A stretch of DNA of 64,000 nucleotides from Kitasatospora azatica KCTC 9699 (GCF_000744785.1 NZ_JQMO01000003.1:62001-126000); one strand, 5' to 3'; positions 42,121 through 50,967 are shown, counted from the stretch's first letter. Numbers and translations: made by a program. Notes: generated by a model not told the origin, from the letters alone.

Positions 42121-42224
42121 ATTGAGCAAGGGCTGGGTCGGGCGGCGGTTTCGCACCATGGCGGGATGCCAACGTCCCCTCCCGCGGCATGGCGCGATGC
42201 GAAGGTTTTCGATCTCGCCGGGGT

Positions 42225-42385
42225 CGACGCCGGAGGTTCCACGTCCAGCGTCTCGAGGTCGAGGTGCTCCAGGTTCTCCTGGACGGCCCTGCGCAGGTCT
42301 TCGGGCTTGCAGGCCGGGGGCCGGGCCTCCCTCCTGGTCCCGGGTCGCGCCGACCTTGGTCACGATTTCGTCGGGGCTGCGAAAA
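42225..42385 (-). pseudogene. Aldo/keto reductase fragment
   Basis: Minus-strand frames give TRFRSPDEIVTKVGATRDQE, and after a slip near 42315 CKPEDLRRAVQENLEHLDLE and TLDV. This fits the aldo/keto-reductase segment around ATKVG...P.(D/Y)LR.AVE.SL..L. The barrel core on both sides is lost. It sits between the DUF2975 operon and the MarR gene. Confidence 0.55.
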
Positions 42386-42389
42386 CGCG

Positions 42390-42866
42390 TCACCCCGCAG
42401 GCGTGCCGATCTGGTCGCGTTCCAGGACGGAACGCAGCTCCGAGAGGGCCTGCGCGGCGGCCGCCATGGGGGACGCCTTGAGTGCATCTGCGATCAGCTC
42501 GGCCAACCTCTCGGCAAAGGTCCCTTCAGCCGCGTCGACCAACTGCAGGCCGTCGTCGGTCAGTTCCAGCAGTGACGACCGGCGGTCCGACGGGTTCGGC
42601 AGGCGGGCGACCCATCCCTGCCGCTCCAGGCGGTCGACGCCCTTGCTGGTGGCCCCGATGCCGATGGCGAACTCGGCTGCCAGATCCGCCACCCGGGCCC
42701 CGGGGTGGTCGCGGAGGTGGCGCAGGAACTCGAACTGTGACGTGACGATCCCGTGCCGCTCGCGAAGACGGTCGTTGAGGGCGTTGTACAGACGTGTCTC
42801 GCATCGGACGAGGTCGGCGAAGAAGCTCGGGAGGTCGACCGCCTCACCGCTCACTTTAGATGCCAT
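42390..42866 (-). CDS. MarR-family regulator
   Basis: The 158-residue protein has the MarR winged helix: VTSQFEFLRHLRDHPGARVA, DLAAEFAIGIGATSKGVDRL, ERQGWVARLPNPSDRRSSLL and ELTDDG. The DRR in the wing is the usual DNA-contact pair. It diverges from the hydrolase at 42937, and its start codon lies inside the first of two operator copies, so it should repress itself and the hydrolase. Confidence 0.93.
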   Translation of the reverse strand: MASKVSGEAVDLPSFFADLVRCETRLYNALNDRLRERHGIVTSQFEFLRHLRDHPGARVADLAAEFAIGIGATSKGVDRLERQGWVARLPNPSDRRSSLLELTDDGLQLVDAAEGTFAERLAELIADALKASPMAAAAQALSELRSVLERDQIGTPAG

Positions 42867-42902
42867 GGCATATAGTCTACGTTAGATGCCACGGCATATA
42901 GT
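42856..42902. promoter_or_regulatory. Two MarR operator copies
   Basis: TAGATGCCATGGCATATAG (42858-42876 approx.) holds the perfect palindrome ATGCCATGGCAT. The near-copy TAGATGCCACGGCATATAG follows 26 bp later (ending 42901). One copy covers the MarR start codon and both lie in the 70-bp gap to the hydrolase. Confidence 0.8.
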
Positions 42903-42936
42903 GCCGAAGAAGCTACTTACGACAGGACCACGCGTC

Positions 42937-43860
42937 ATGAGCAAGGAACAGCGCACGCAGGTCGGCGCGATGCTGCGAAAGCCCCGGCCCGACAGCCCCC
43001 AGTCGGTCGAGGCGATCCGAGCCGGATTCAAGGCGATGATGGCCCAGATGGTCGTCCCGGACGGCCTCCGCATCACCAAGACGACGCTCGGCGAGCGACC
43101 GGCGCTGTACGTCGAGCCGGGCACCGCAACGCGCACCGGGACGGTCCTGTACTTCCACGGCGGCGGCTGGGTGTTCGGCTCCCCCGAGACCGCGCTGTCG
43201 CTCACGGGGAACCTCGTGGCCAGGACCGGGCTCACGGCGTACTCGCTGGACTACCGGCTCGCCCCCGAGCACCCGTTCCCGGCCGCGATCGAGGACGCGC
43301 TGAGCGCCTACCGCGCCCTCCTCGACAGCGGCGAAGACCCTTCGACCATCGCGTTCGCCGGGGACTCCGCCGGCGGCGGCCTCACCGTCACCACCTGCCT
43401 CGCCGCCCGCGACGCCGGTCTCCCGATGCCCGCCGCGATCGTGGCCTTCTCCCCCGGTCTCGACGCCACCCGGACGGGCGAGAGCATGGACACCAAGGCA
43501 GGCATCGACCCGTTCTTCACCCGCGAGAGCCTGGGACACACCGGGGCCATGTACCTGGCGGGAGCCGACCCGCACCAGCCCATGCTCAGCCCCGCCGTCC
43601 TCGCCGACCTGACCGGCTTCCCGCCGATGCTCCTCCAGGCGGGAACTGACGAAGTGCTCCTGGACGACTCCACCCGCATGGCCGCCCGCGCCCGCGCAGC
43701 CGGAGTGGACGTGATCCTCGACATCACCGCCGACGTACCCCACGTGTTCCAGTCCTTCGCCGGCGTGCTCGACGAAGCCGACCAGGCACTGGACCGCGCA
43801 GCCCTCTTCCTCACGCAGCACGTCCACATTCCCGACGCCGCGGCCAAGTCAGCCCGGTAA
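42937..43860 (+). CDS. Alpha/beta hydrolase of the HSL (fold-3) family
   Basis: The 307-residue protein shows all HSL landmarks: VLYFHGGGWVFGSPETALSL (oxyanion HGGG), LDYRLAPEHPFPAAIEDALS, FAGDSAGGGLTVTTC (nucleophile GDSAG), LQAGTDEVLLDDSTRMA (acid) and VPHVFQSFAG (histidine). It is an esterase or lipase acting on small esters, cytoplasmic as no signal is present. ATG 42937 follows AGGACCACGCGTC. Expression is probably released from the divergent MarR by an aromatic or lipophilic ligand. Confidence 0.95.
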   Translation: MSKEQRTQVGAMLRKPRPDSPQSVEAIRAGFKAMMAQMVVPDGLRITKTTLGERPALYVEPGTATRTGTVLYFHGGGWVFGSPETALSLTGNLVARTGLTAYSLDYRLAPEHPFPAAIEDALSAYRALLDSGEDPSTIAFAGDSAGGGLTVTTCLAARDAGLPMPAAIVAFSPGLDATRTGESMDTKAGIDPFFTRESLGHTGAMYLAGADPHQPMLSPAVLADLTGFPPMLLQAGTDEVLLDDSTRMAARARAAGVDVILDITADVPHVFQSFAGVLDEADQALDRAALFLTQHVHIPDAAAKSAR

Positions 43861-44360
43861 GGCTCGGAGCCCGCTGTCCGTACAGCAGGCTGGACGGCTC
43901 CGGCCTTCGCAGTGAAAGACGGCAACACGAGCCAACCGCGCAGAAGCAGGGCAGTGGCATCGGCATCGGGCGAGAGCCTCCGTGTCAGGCCAGTACTCGC
44001 GCGCCTGAAAGGATTTGTGGCCGTGCAAGCCGGCGAAGGAGCGGATGAGGCGTCAGCCCTCCACATTTTCAGGAGTGCACGCGTAGGTGCGGACCGGGTC
44101 GAGGTGCAGTACGTAGGGCCCGAAGCAGTCCGCGGCAAGGGTGGCGACCCGGGCCGCGCAGAGGCAGGCCCCGGTTGGGGCCCTCGGTTCCGTTCGGTCC
44201 GCAGCATCCGGTGCTGGCTTCCCAGTTCGGGAGAGGCCGCAGCGCGGGCGCGTCATCGGGGTGGGATCACGATCGTGTTGCGGACCCCGCCCGAGGCAAC
44301 GAAGCCCGCATGACGATCCCGCCGGGCGAAAAGATCACGCCTGCCACGTGATCGGCGGTA
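43861..44360. other. 500-bp region with at most a small gene
   Basis: Apart from the weak ORF at 44053-44256 I see nothing here that I can defend. Confidence 0.3.
44053..44256 (-). CDS. Possible small ORF or gene tail
   Basis: The last 47 residues (AARVATLAADCFGPYVLHLD, PVRTYACTPENVEG) look like a genuine protein end, with sensible codons. The first 20 do not. It may be the end of a gene whose 5' part was lost. The family is not recognised. Confidence 0.25.
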   Translation of the reverse strand: MTRPRCGLSRTGKPAPDAADRTEPRAPTGACLCAARVATLAADCFGPYVLHLDPVRTYACTPENVEG

Positions 44361-45128
44361 GTGTCTGACCCCGTGCCCGAGACCTTCGCCCCCCAGAACG
44401 ACATCGTGAACGCCATCGTGGAGAGTGCCGCCCGCGCGACTCTGCCCTTCCAGCAGGCGAACGCGGACCGGAACCGCGGGACGGCGTTCTGGTACAACCA
44501 CCTGATCGAGAGCACACCTGAAGGGGACACCGTCAGGCAGTACCTGGTGACCGCCGAAGCACTGACGCGGTACGACCTCGCGCAGTGGACGCTGCGCGCC
44601 GAACTCTGCGAGCCGGCGATGAGCGCAGAGCAGCTTGTCATGACCGACTTCGCCGCCGGCTGGACCCGCCTCGATGGTCTCGCGGTGGCGGTGATGCCGA
44701 CAGGCGGGCTTGACGCCCACGCCGAGCGCAAGGGCTGGCGGTGGACCACCGACGAGATCACCGACGGCCTGGCGGCCTCCGAGCAGGACATCGCAGCGAT
44801 CGGGGACAGTTCGATACCGGCCTACCTCCTGGGCCATGACGTCGGTGCGGAACGGGGCGAGCGGCTGCAGGCCGTCATCGTCGGCGCGATTGCGCGGGAC
44901 GCGGACGGAGTCATCAGCTGGGGCGCTCCGCTGCCGGAGGGATGCGCCGGAGGGCCGGTGTTCATCGGCCGCTCGCTCGGTGACGACCGGTTCCAACTGG
45001 TGTGCGTCGGCCTCGCCCTGCCCGGCGACGGCCCGAACGAGATCGCCACCTTTGACCGCATCCGGACCGCAGTCGCCGGACTCGCCCCTGCTGCACCCCG
45101 GCGCTGGTGGCAACGGCGCCGACGCTGA
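44361..45128 (+). CDS. Trypsin-fold-like protein lacking the catalytic serine
   Basis: The 255-residue protein contains AFWYNHLIESTPEGDTVRQY and LVTAEALTRYDLAQW where trypsin-like peptidases of bacteria have the GTGF...LVTN(R)H region. Near the end it has GAPLPEGCAGGPVFIGRSLG, where GxSGGPVF would hold the nucleophile. Serine is replaced by alanine and the histidine box is not intact, so it is probably a non-catalytic relative. The C-terminus ends in arginines (RRWWQRRRR). The start is GTG 44361 or 44373. The fold assignment is by pattern and moderate. Confidence 0.5.
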   Translation: MSDPVPETFAPQNDIVNAIVESAARATLPFQQANADRNRGTAFWYNHLIESTPEGDTVRQYLVTAEALTRYDLAQWTLRAELCEPAMSAEQLVMTDFAAGWTRLDGLAVAVMPTGGLDAHAERKGWRWTTDEITDGLAASEQDIAAIGDSSIPAYLLGHDVGAERGERLQAVIVGAIARDADGVISWGAPLPEGCAGGPVFIGRSLGDDRFQLVCVGLALPGDGPNEIATFDRIRTAVAGLAPAAPRRWWQRRRR

Positions 45129-45342
45129 CACGGCCACCGGAACAACATCGGGTCCTGGTTCGAGGCTGAGCCGAGGTCGAGGATGCTGCGGCCGGCGGCC
45201 GGGTCGCGGAGCCGGTCGCGGACGCCCGCGACGCGGTCGGCGGTCGGCGGCGGTCCCGACCAGGTGCGGAGCGAACTCGCTGGCGAGGGCGGTGGGCTGT
45301 GTGAAATCGTGCTCACCAATGCCACCGACGAAGTAGACCGGG

Positions 45343-45873
45343 ATGACCGAAGAGGACGCTCTCCAAGAGTTCAGCCGACTAGCACACGCGAGGGCGTTCG
45401 GTCGGTCCGTGGGGTCTGACCAGCTCATCCGGGCGGCGTTGGACGCGTTGATCTCCGGGATTGAGAGTCCTTCGCTCGCCATGCTGGCCGGCCTGCTGCG
45501 GAGTGCGGAATCCGAAGCCCCGGAGCTCTTCGACCAGGCGCTGGAGGAGTTGGGACTCGTCTTCGTCGCACCGTCCGACCCACGTGCCGCCACATGGGCC
45601 TTTGCCTACTGGATTGCCGGTCAGATTGTCGACGGATCACTCGATCCCGCCATCGGCACCTACCAGATCTGGGTCGATGCCGCCTACGACCTGGACTATC
45701 CGCAGGAGCTGCGCGAGGTCGTCTCGTGCGCGATCAACCTGGACAGCTGGAACGAAGACTGGGGCGTCCGGGGCGTCCCCTTCGAGGCTCTCAAGGCAGA
45801 AGCAGCCGACGCCGCCAAGCGGTTCCTGACCCAGAAGCCGGAACAGCACATCAACACGGGCGTTCACGAGTAG
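45343..45873 (+). CDS. Hypothetical protein
   Basis: The 176-residue acidic, helical protein reads MTEEDALQEFSRLAHARAFG, LIRAALDALISGIESPSLAM, LAGLLRSAESEAPELFDQAL and AFAYWIAGQIVDGSLDPAIG, YQIWVDAAYDLDYPQELREV. I do not recognise the family. Length, acidity and lack of a signal are like those of immunity or scaffold proteins. It lies 215 bp downstream of the trypsin-like gene on the same strand. Confidence 0.65.
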   Translation: MTEEDALQEFSRLAHARAFGRSVGSDQLIRAALDALISGIESPSLAMLAGLLRSAESEAPELFDQALEELGLVFVAPSDPRAATWAFAYWIAGQIVDGSLDPAIGTYQIWVDAAYDLDYPQELREVVSCAINLDSWNEDWGVRGVPFEALKAEAADAAKRFLTQKPEQHINTGVHE

Positions 45874-45902
45874 GGCTGGCCTGCGACAAGGCATCGTGTT
45901 GA

Positions 45903-45946
45903 AGATCGCCTCCCACCCCTGAAGTGATCGCTTCCCGGAGTTCCCA
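45903..45946. repeat. Copy of the sequence at 23528-23571
   Basis: GAAGATCGCCTCCC, then AGTGATCGCTTC and CGGAG match the sequence that follows the integrase tail at 23.5 kb, in the same orientation and spacing. Here no recombinase is next to it, so this may be the solo end of a lost element. Confidence 0.45.
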
Positions 45947-46359
45947 GTCGTGTCAGGTGGGGTCAGCCCGACATGGTCATGCGCCGAGTAGTCGAGCGGG
46001 CACCAACGCCATGCCCCCTCTGGGAGCGGTCATACAGCGCTGCGCCTTCGGGACTGCGGGTGTAGCCCTTGACCTGCCGGTGGACGCAGCCTGGCCCGTG
46101 CTCGGCCCGGTTCGGGCAGCGCTCGTGGTTGCTCACCGAATGCGGACCTCCAGCCGGCCGCTCATCGAAGAAGAGCGAGAACTGGTTCAGCGCCATCGAG
46201 GAGAGGTGGTCCGTCGGGTGGTCGCATGGGCGCCGGGCCTCGGGGGCCTGCCGCCAGCAGCCTCGCCGCCGGAGTGTGCACCGCCCACCGCACCTTCGTC
46301 GCCATTGACGCCACAGCGTGCCGCGAGCCGTTCCCGGTCTGACGCTCACCGTGGCGTGA
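45947..46359. other. 410-bp stretch without a recognised gene
   Basis: Frames on both strands are open but none is convincing. It follows the possible element end and may be decayed mobile DNA. Confidence 0.3.
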
Positions 46360-46400
46360 ACGGCCAGGCCTCGCAGGGCTGTCCTGCGAGGCCTGGCCGT
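46360..46400. terminator. 18-bp perfect hairpin terminator
   Basis: ACGGCCAGGCCTCGCAGG (46360-46377) and CCTGCGAGGCCTGGCCGT (46383-46400) pair perfectly around a five-base loop. It starts 14 bp past the stop of the permease on the minus strand. Confidence 0.9.
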
Positions 46401-46413
46401 CTTGTCGGGGGGG

Positions 46414-48126
46414 TCAGGACTGCTTCGCGGCTCCGACGGTGGGGAGGCCGAGGTGGACGGGGCCGGTGCCGGCGGGCTGCTTGCAGGAGTCGTGGCAGTC
46501 CTTTTCCAGGCTGCAGCACAGGGAGCAGATGGCGCCGGCGTGGAAGGGGCAGCCGGCGATGTCGGGGCGCTCGAAGTCCTCGGTGCAGACGGTGCAGGTC
46601 AGGATGGTGGCCGAGAGCAGGCCGTTCTCCAGGAAGAGCGGTTCGTCCTGGTCGTCGGTGCGGGCGATGTAGTACTTGCCCTTGGTCAGGACGGCCAGCA
46701 GCGGGGAGAGCACCATGGCGATGAACAGGGCGATGAAGGGCGAGAAGGCCTTGCCGTAGTCGCCGAAAGCGTTGAAGTAGGCGGCGATGGAGATGGCCGA
46801 GGCGATCAGCATCGAGCCGAAGCCGACCGGGTTGAAGTTGTACAGGTGCGCCCGCTTGAACTCGATGTACGAGGGGCTCAGCTTCAGCGGCTTGTTGATG
46901 ACGAGGTCGGCGACGACTGCGCCGATCCAGGCGATGGCGACGTTGGAGTAGAAGCCCAGGACCGTGTTGAGGAGGCCGAAGACACCGCCTTCCATCAGAG
47001 CCAGCGCGATGCCGACGTTGAGGAAGATGTAGACGACACGGCCGGGGTGACGATGGGTGAGCCGGGAGAAGAAGTTCGACCACGACAGCGAGCCGGAGTA
47101 GGCGTTGGTCGTGTTGATCTTGATCTGGGAGAGGATGACGAAGAAGGTGGCCAGGCCCAGCGCCACCGGGGCCGCGAAGGTCTTGAAGCCGGAGAGGTAC
47201 TGCTGGATCGGCTCGTTGGCCTTGGCCAGGCCGACGCTGCCGGCGATGTAGAAGGCCAGGAAGGCCCCGCCGATCTGCTTGACCGCCCCCAGGATCACCC
47301 AGCCCGGACCGGCGGACAGGACCGCGCCCCACCACTTCTTCGCGTTCTCAGGGGTCTTGTCCGGCATGAAGCGCAGGTAGTCGACCTGCTCACCGATCTG
47401 GGCGATGAGGGACAACGCGATACCGGCGCCCGCGCCGACGCCGATCAGGCTGAGGGAGGAGCCGGTGGGCGAGTTGCCCGCGAAGTGGGTGAACTGCGAG
47501 AACTTGCCCGGGTCCTGGACGGCCACGGAGACGAACGGGGCGACCATCAGGACCAGCCAGACCGGCTGCGTCCAGACCTGCATCTTCGACAGCGCGGTCA
47601 TCCCGTAGAACACCAGCGGAAGGATGATCAGCGAGCAGATCAGATACCCGACGGCGAGCGGGATGTGCAGGCCCAGTTCGAGGGCCTGGGCCATGATCGA
47701 GCCCTCGAGGGCGAAGAAGATGAAGGTGAAGCTGGCGTAGATGACCGAGGTGAGGGTCGAGCCGAGATAGCCGAATCCCGCGCCCCGGGTCAGCAGGTCC
47801 ATGTCGATCGAGTACTTCGCCGAGTAGTACGAGATCGGAATGCCGGTGAGGAAGATGGTGATCGCGGCGGCCAGAATTGCGACCAGCGCGCTGGAAAAGC
47901 CGTTGGAGATGGCGATGGAACCGCCGATGGCGAAGTCCGCGAGGTAGGCGATGCCGCCCAGGGCCGTGGTGGCCACGACGTACGGGGTCCAGCGGCGGAA
48001 GGACTTCGGCGCGTAGCGCAGCGAGTAGTCCTCGAGCGTGGTGTTCTGCGTCCAACCGTTGTACCGGCGGGTCTTCGCGCCGGCATCCGCGCCGGGGGGC
48101 GCCTGGTTGCCGAGTGTTTCCGTCAC
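46414..48126 (-). CDS. NCS1-type purine/cytosine permease family transporter with cysteine-rich tail
   Basis: The 570-residue protein has about 12 transmembrane segments with NCS1 features (NTTLEDYSLRYAPKSFRRWT, ITIFLTGIPISYYSAKYSID, LLTRGAGFGYLGSTLTSVIY, FFVILSQIKINTTNAYSGSL). After the last helix, residues 511-550 form a cysteine-rich tail: CTVCTEDFERPDIAGCPFHA, AICSLCCSLEKDCHDSC. It can bind one or two zinc ions or an iron-sulphur centre and would lie in the cytosol. The substrate should be a nucleobase or a related small amide or ring compound. GTG 48126 follows AGAGGGAACACCC. A consensus promoter lies about 300 bp upstream, leaving a long leader. An amide-binding protein gene precedes it. 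Confidence 0.88.
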   Translation of the reverse strand: MTETLGNQAPPGADAGAKTRRYNGWTQNTTLEDYSLRYAPKSFRRWTPYVVATTALGGIAYLADFAIGGSIAISNGFSSALVAILAAAITIFLTGIPISYYSAKYSIDMDLLTRGAGFGYLGSTLTSVIYASFTFIFFALEGSIMAQALELGLHIPLAVGYLICSLIILPLVFYGMTALSKMQVWTQPVWLVLMVAPFVSVAVQDPGKFSQFTHFAGNSPTGSSLSLIGVGAGAGIALSLIAQIGEQVDYLRFMPDKTPENAKKWWGAVLSAGPGWVILGAVKQIGGAFLAFYIAGSVGLAKANEPIQQYLSGFKTFAAPVALGLATFFVILSQIKINTTNAYSGSLSWSNFFSRLTHRHPGRVVYIFLNVGIALALMEGGVFGLLNTVLGFYSNVAIAWIGAVVADLVINKPLKLSPSYIEFKRAHLYNFNPVGFGSMLIASAISIAAYFNAFGDYGKAFSPFIALFIAMVLSPLLAVLTKGKYYIARTDDQDEPLFLENGLLSATILTCTVCTEDFERPDIAGCPFHAGAICSLCCSLEKDCHDSCKQPAGTGPVHLGLPTVGAAKQS

Positions 48127-48424
48127 GGGTGTTCCCTCTTCTGCCCACAAGGTATTACCCCCGGACGCCCCGGGTGGCGGTGCAAGAGTCCCGCTGGAGT
48201 GTTTCCCGGCCGTTTCGCATCGTTTAAATCAGAATTCTCGGCAGTGATTTGTGTGACGCGCGTAGACTATTGGCCGCGATCAAGGCATACTGGCGCGCAG
48301 AGCAGGATTCCGGAATTGAATTCCGACAGCCCGGCCCGCAGCCGACGGGCGGAGCGCCCGCATGCGGCGGCGCAGGTTCGAACGGCGCCACCGGGCCGGA
48401 TGCGGCACTCGATGCTTCCCCTAG
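48127..48424 (-). promoter_or_regulatory. Long 5' leader of the permease gene
   Basis: About 290 bases separate the predicted transcription start (near 48417) from the GTG. The leader contains the near-palindrome CGGAATTGAATTCCG (48311-48325) and several GC-rich hairpins, including GGGCGCTCCGCCC (about 48347-48359) and one near 48160-48180 (CCCGGGGCGTCCGGGGG). I could not match it to a riboswitch that I know. Confidence 0.4.
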
Positions 48425-48453
48425 AAAGTATTTCCATGGGAAAGTATTGTCAA
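48425..48453 (-). promoter_or_regulatory. Consensus-like sigma-70 promoter
   Basis: On the minus strand TTGACA (48448-48453) and TACTTT (48425-48430) are separated by exactly 17 bases. The spacer holds TTTCCCATGGAAA, a near-palindrome that may be an operator. It would drive the permease gene. Confidence 0.6.
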
Positions 48454-48533
48454 CGGCCAGGGCAGCAACACGGGCCGGAGAGCGCCAAGCAAGCAGGAGC
48501 ACCAGGCAGCGGCGCCAAGCAGCAGGCAAGGGG

Positions 48534-49628
48534 TCAGAGTTGGGCCAGCACGTCGAAGTCGAAGGCATCCGCCCGCGCGAGGTAGACCCGCTGATCGATG
48601 TGGTTGCCCCGCAGCCGGAGCGCGCCGCGCGGCCCTTCGTAGCCGACCGTGTCACTGACCGCGCGCATGGCCCGTACGTCCAGCGAGCCGGCCCGCTCGG
48701 CCAGGGCGCCGAGCAGCCGCAGGCCCTCGAAGCAGGACTCGCCGAGGCTGCCGACGACCGGCGCCTCGACGCCGAAGCGGTGGGCGAAGCGGCGGTTGAA
48801 GTCCAGGCTCTCGGCGGTGGCGAGAGTCTCGAAGTAGCCGGAGGCGGCCCAGAGTCCGGCGGTGGCGTCGGCGCCAGTGGCCAGCAGCATGTTCTCGTCC
48901 ATGTGAGTGCTCAGCCGCAGGCAGCGGTGGTGCAGGCCGTGGGCGGCGAAGTCCCGGTTGAAGCGCACCGCGTCGGCGCCGACCAGCAGCATCAGCACCG
49001 CGTCCGCGTCGCAGTGCTCGATACGCCGCAGCACCGGGCCGAAGTCCTCGGTGCCCAGCGGGACGAAGGCCTCGCCCAGGATCCGGCCACCGCAGGCCGT
49101 GGCGTGTCGGCGGGCGGCGCGGGCGGTCTCGCGCGGCCATACGTAGTCGTTGCCGACCGTGCACCAGCGCCGCGCCCCCGTGGCCTCGGCCAGCAGGCGC
49201 ATCGCCGGGAGGAGTTGGCGTTCGTCGGTCTCCCCGGTGAGGAACACCCCCGGCGTGCGCTCCCCGCCCTCGTACTGGGCGGTGTAGACGTACGGCACCA
49301 GGTGGGCGATGCGCGGGGCGAGCGCCTTGCGTACCGCCGAGATGTGCCAGCCCACGACCGCGTCCACCGCGCCCAGCGCCACCAGCGCCTCGACCTCGGC
49401 AGCGACTCGCTGCGGCGGGCCCCCGCCGTCGATCGCGGCGAGCCGCACCTCGCGGCCCAGTACTCCGCCCGCCGCGTTGATCTCCTCGGCGGCGAGCTGC
49501 GCGGACAGCTCGCAGGACGGCCCGAAGATGCCGCCCGGCCCCTGCAGGGGCACCACCAGGGCTACGGTCAGGGTGTCGTCGACGCCGGCGGTACTGCCTA
49601 TGCTGCGCCGAGGTGGTCCCAGGAACAC
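48534..49628 (-). CDS. AmiC/UrtA-like amide-binding protein
   Basis: The 364-residue protein has the type-I periplasmic-binding fold of the urea/short-chain amide group: LTVALVVPLQGPGGIFGPSC, LAAEEINAAGGVLGREVRLA, VVGWHISAVRKALAPRI, YVYTAQYEGGERTPGVFLTG and LMLLVGADAVRFNRDFAAHG. There is no lipobox or clear signal peptide, so it resembles the cytoplasmic sensor AmiC rather than the transport lipoprotein UrtA. GTG 49628 is chosen as GGAGG lies seven bases upstream. It lies upstream of the NCS1 permease on the same strand and diverges from a MarR gene; the three are likely one uptake and sensing module. Confidence 0.85.
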   Translation of the reverse strand: MFLGPPRRSIGSTAGVDDTLTVALVVPLQGPGGIFGPSCELSAQLAAEEINAAGGVLGREVRLAAIDGGGPPQRVAAEVEALVALGAVDAVVGWHISAVRKALAPRIAHLVPYVYTAQYEGGERTPGVFLTGETDERQLLPAMRLLAEATGARRWCTVGNDYVWPRETARAARRHATACGGRILGEAFVPLGTEDFGPVLRRIEHCDADAVLMLLVGADAVRFNRDFAAHGLHHRCLRLSTHMDENMLLATGADATAGLWAASGYFETLATAESLDFNRRFAHRFGVEAPVVGSLGESCFEGLRLLGALAERAGSLDVRAMRAVSDTVGYEGPRGALRLRGNHIDQRVYLARADAFDFDVLAQL

Positions 49629-49745
49629 GTGACCACCTCCGGGAGGGCCGTTCGGGAACAAGGCTCGTTAACCCGGTCTCGGCGCCCTCGCAGAGACCCC
49701 TGATGTGGCCCGAACAGTAGACCTAGAGGAAGGACACCGGCAAAC

Positions 49746-50204
49746 ATGCCCTCCCAGCCGTCGCGGGATCTCGCGCACATCCTCAGCCATGCCGAGCGTC
49801 GCCTGGTGCAGCGGCTCGCCAACCTGCTGGCAGAAGAGGGCTGTTCGGTCGAGCAGTGGCGCGTGCTGTCGGCCGTCGCCGATGGCCAGGGACATCCGAT
49901 GACCGAGATCGCCGAATACGCGCTGCTGCCCGCGCCCAGCCTCACCAAGCTCGTCGACCGGCTGGTCGATAACAACCTCGTCTATCGCCGCACCGACCCG
50001 AACGACCGCCGCCGTGTGCTCCTCTACCTCGCCACTCGGGGTCGCGTCCTCCACCAGCGCGCCGCCCACCGCGTCGAGGAGGACCAGGCCCACGTTCTCG
50101 CCGCACTTCTCGACAGTGGTGAACTCGCCCGGACCCTCGGTGCCCTCGCCGACGTCCTGGACGGGCGCCCCGGCCTCGCCGCGGAGCGTCGCACGGGTCA
50201 CTGA
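49746..50204 (+). CDS. MarR-family regulator
   Basis: The 152-residue protein has the MarR fold: LAHILSHAERRLVQRLANLL, EQWRVLSAVADGQGHPMTEI, AEYALLPAPSLTKLVDRLVD, NNLVYRRTDPNDRRRVLLYL with the wing DRR, and ATRGR. It diverges from the AmiC-like gene with a 117-bp gap and may control it, the permease, or both. Confidence 0.92.
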   Translation: MPSQPSRDLAHILSHAERRLVQRLANLLAEEGCSVEQWRVLSAVADGQGHPMTEIAEYALLPAPSLTKLVDRLVDNNLVYRRTDPNDRRRVLLYLATRGRVLHQRAAHRVEEDQAHVLAALLDSGELARTLGALADVLDGRPGLAAERRTGH

Positions 50205-50424
50205 CCGTGCATGGCGATGCAGCGGTCCCGAAGCCCACGGACCGCCGGAAGCCGGTGCCCCGCTCGCATCCATGCCCAACTCGCCAGTTGCTAGGTGGGA
50301 TTGATGTTGTATCAGGTCAGGCATAGGCTTGAGCAGAGGTATTGACCGGTCGCTCAAGTCAGGAGCCTGGGGTGGCCGGATCAGGACAGCCGAGTACGCC
50401 CCGCCCACGCTTGGAGCATGCCCG

Positions 50425-50967
50425 GTGAGGCTCAACAGCATCTCGAAGCCACCCGTCCCGACCCCGAAGGCCGACCGGACCGCGCTGGCTCTGGTCGGCG
50501 CGGCAGTCGCGTGGGGACTGGTCCTCCTGGCCCTCGCCGCCTTCCTGCCGATCGTGACCTCGCAGAGCCTGCCGTCCGTCGCGCCCTCCGCCTCGCAGGG
50601 CCGGCCTGGCTCCGCAGCCTCCGCCCTTTCAGCACCCCCGACCGGCACAGGCACCACAGCTGCGCTGGTGGAGCTTCCGCGCGTCACGCTGGTCCAACAC
50701 GACGGATACGCCGTGCTGTTCCTCGTGGCACTGCCCATCGTGCTCTCGCTGCTGGTCGGTCTGCTGCTGTGGCTCCGGGGCGCCAGGCGGTCCAGGCCGG
50801 CGGGCGCAGCGGCCTGGGTTCTCGCAGGAGCAGTCCTTGCCGGCGGGGTCGTCGGCTTCGTGACCTTCCTGATCGGGCTCGCCGTGGTGCCGGCTGGAGT
50901 CCTCCTCGTCTGCGCCTGCGGGCGCGTGGCGCCCCTGGCCGGACCACGACCGTCAGCCGGCCTCCCG
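50425..50967 (+). CDS. Small membrane protein, 3' end unclear
   Basis: From GTG 50425 the frame gives LNSISKPPVPTPKADRTALA and three strong hydrophobic segments (LVGAAVAWGLVLLALAAFLP, VLFLVALPIVLSLLVGLLLW, AWVLAGAVLAGGVVGFVTFL). After about 50960 the frame runs on for 500 codons as an antisense shadow, so the natural stop was probably lost by a deletion or frameshift. I place the end at the last sensible residues (LVCACGRVAPLAG). Family unknown. Confidence 0.5.

Noticed and set aside
48127..48424. Guanidine, ZTP or THF riboswitch in the permease leader
   Set aside because: I looked for their conserved cores by eye and found only loose resemblance. A covariance search would be needed before naming one.
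46402..48585. A 727-codon plus-strand open frame over the permease gene
   Set aside because: The minus-strand NCS1 permease has clear family motifs and a terminator. The plus frame is an acidic, glycine-rich shadow.
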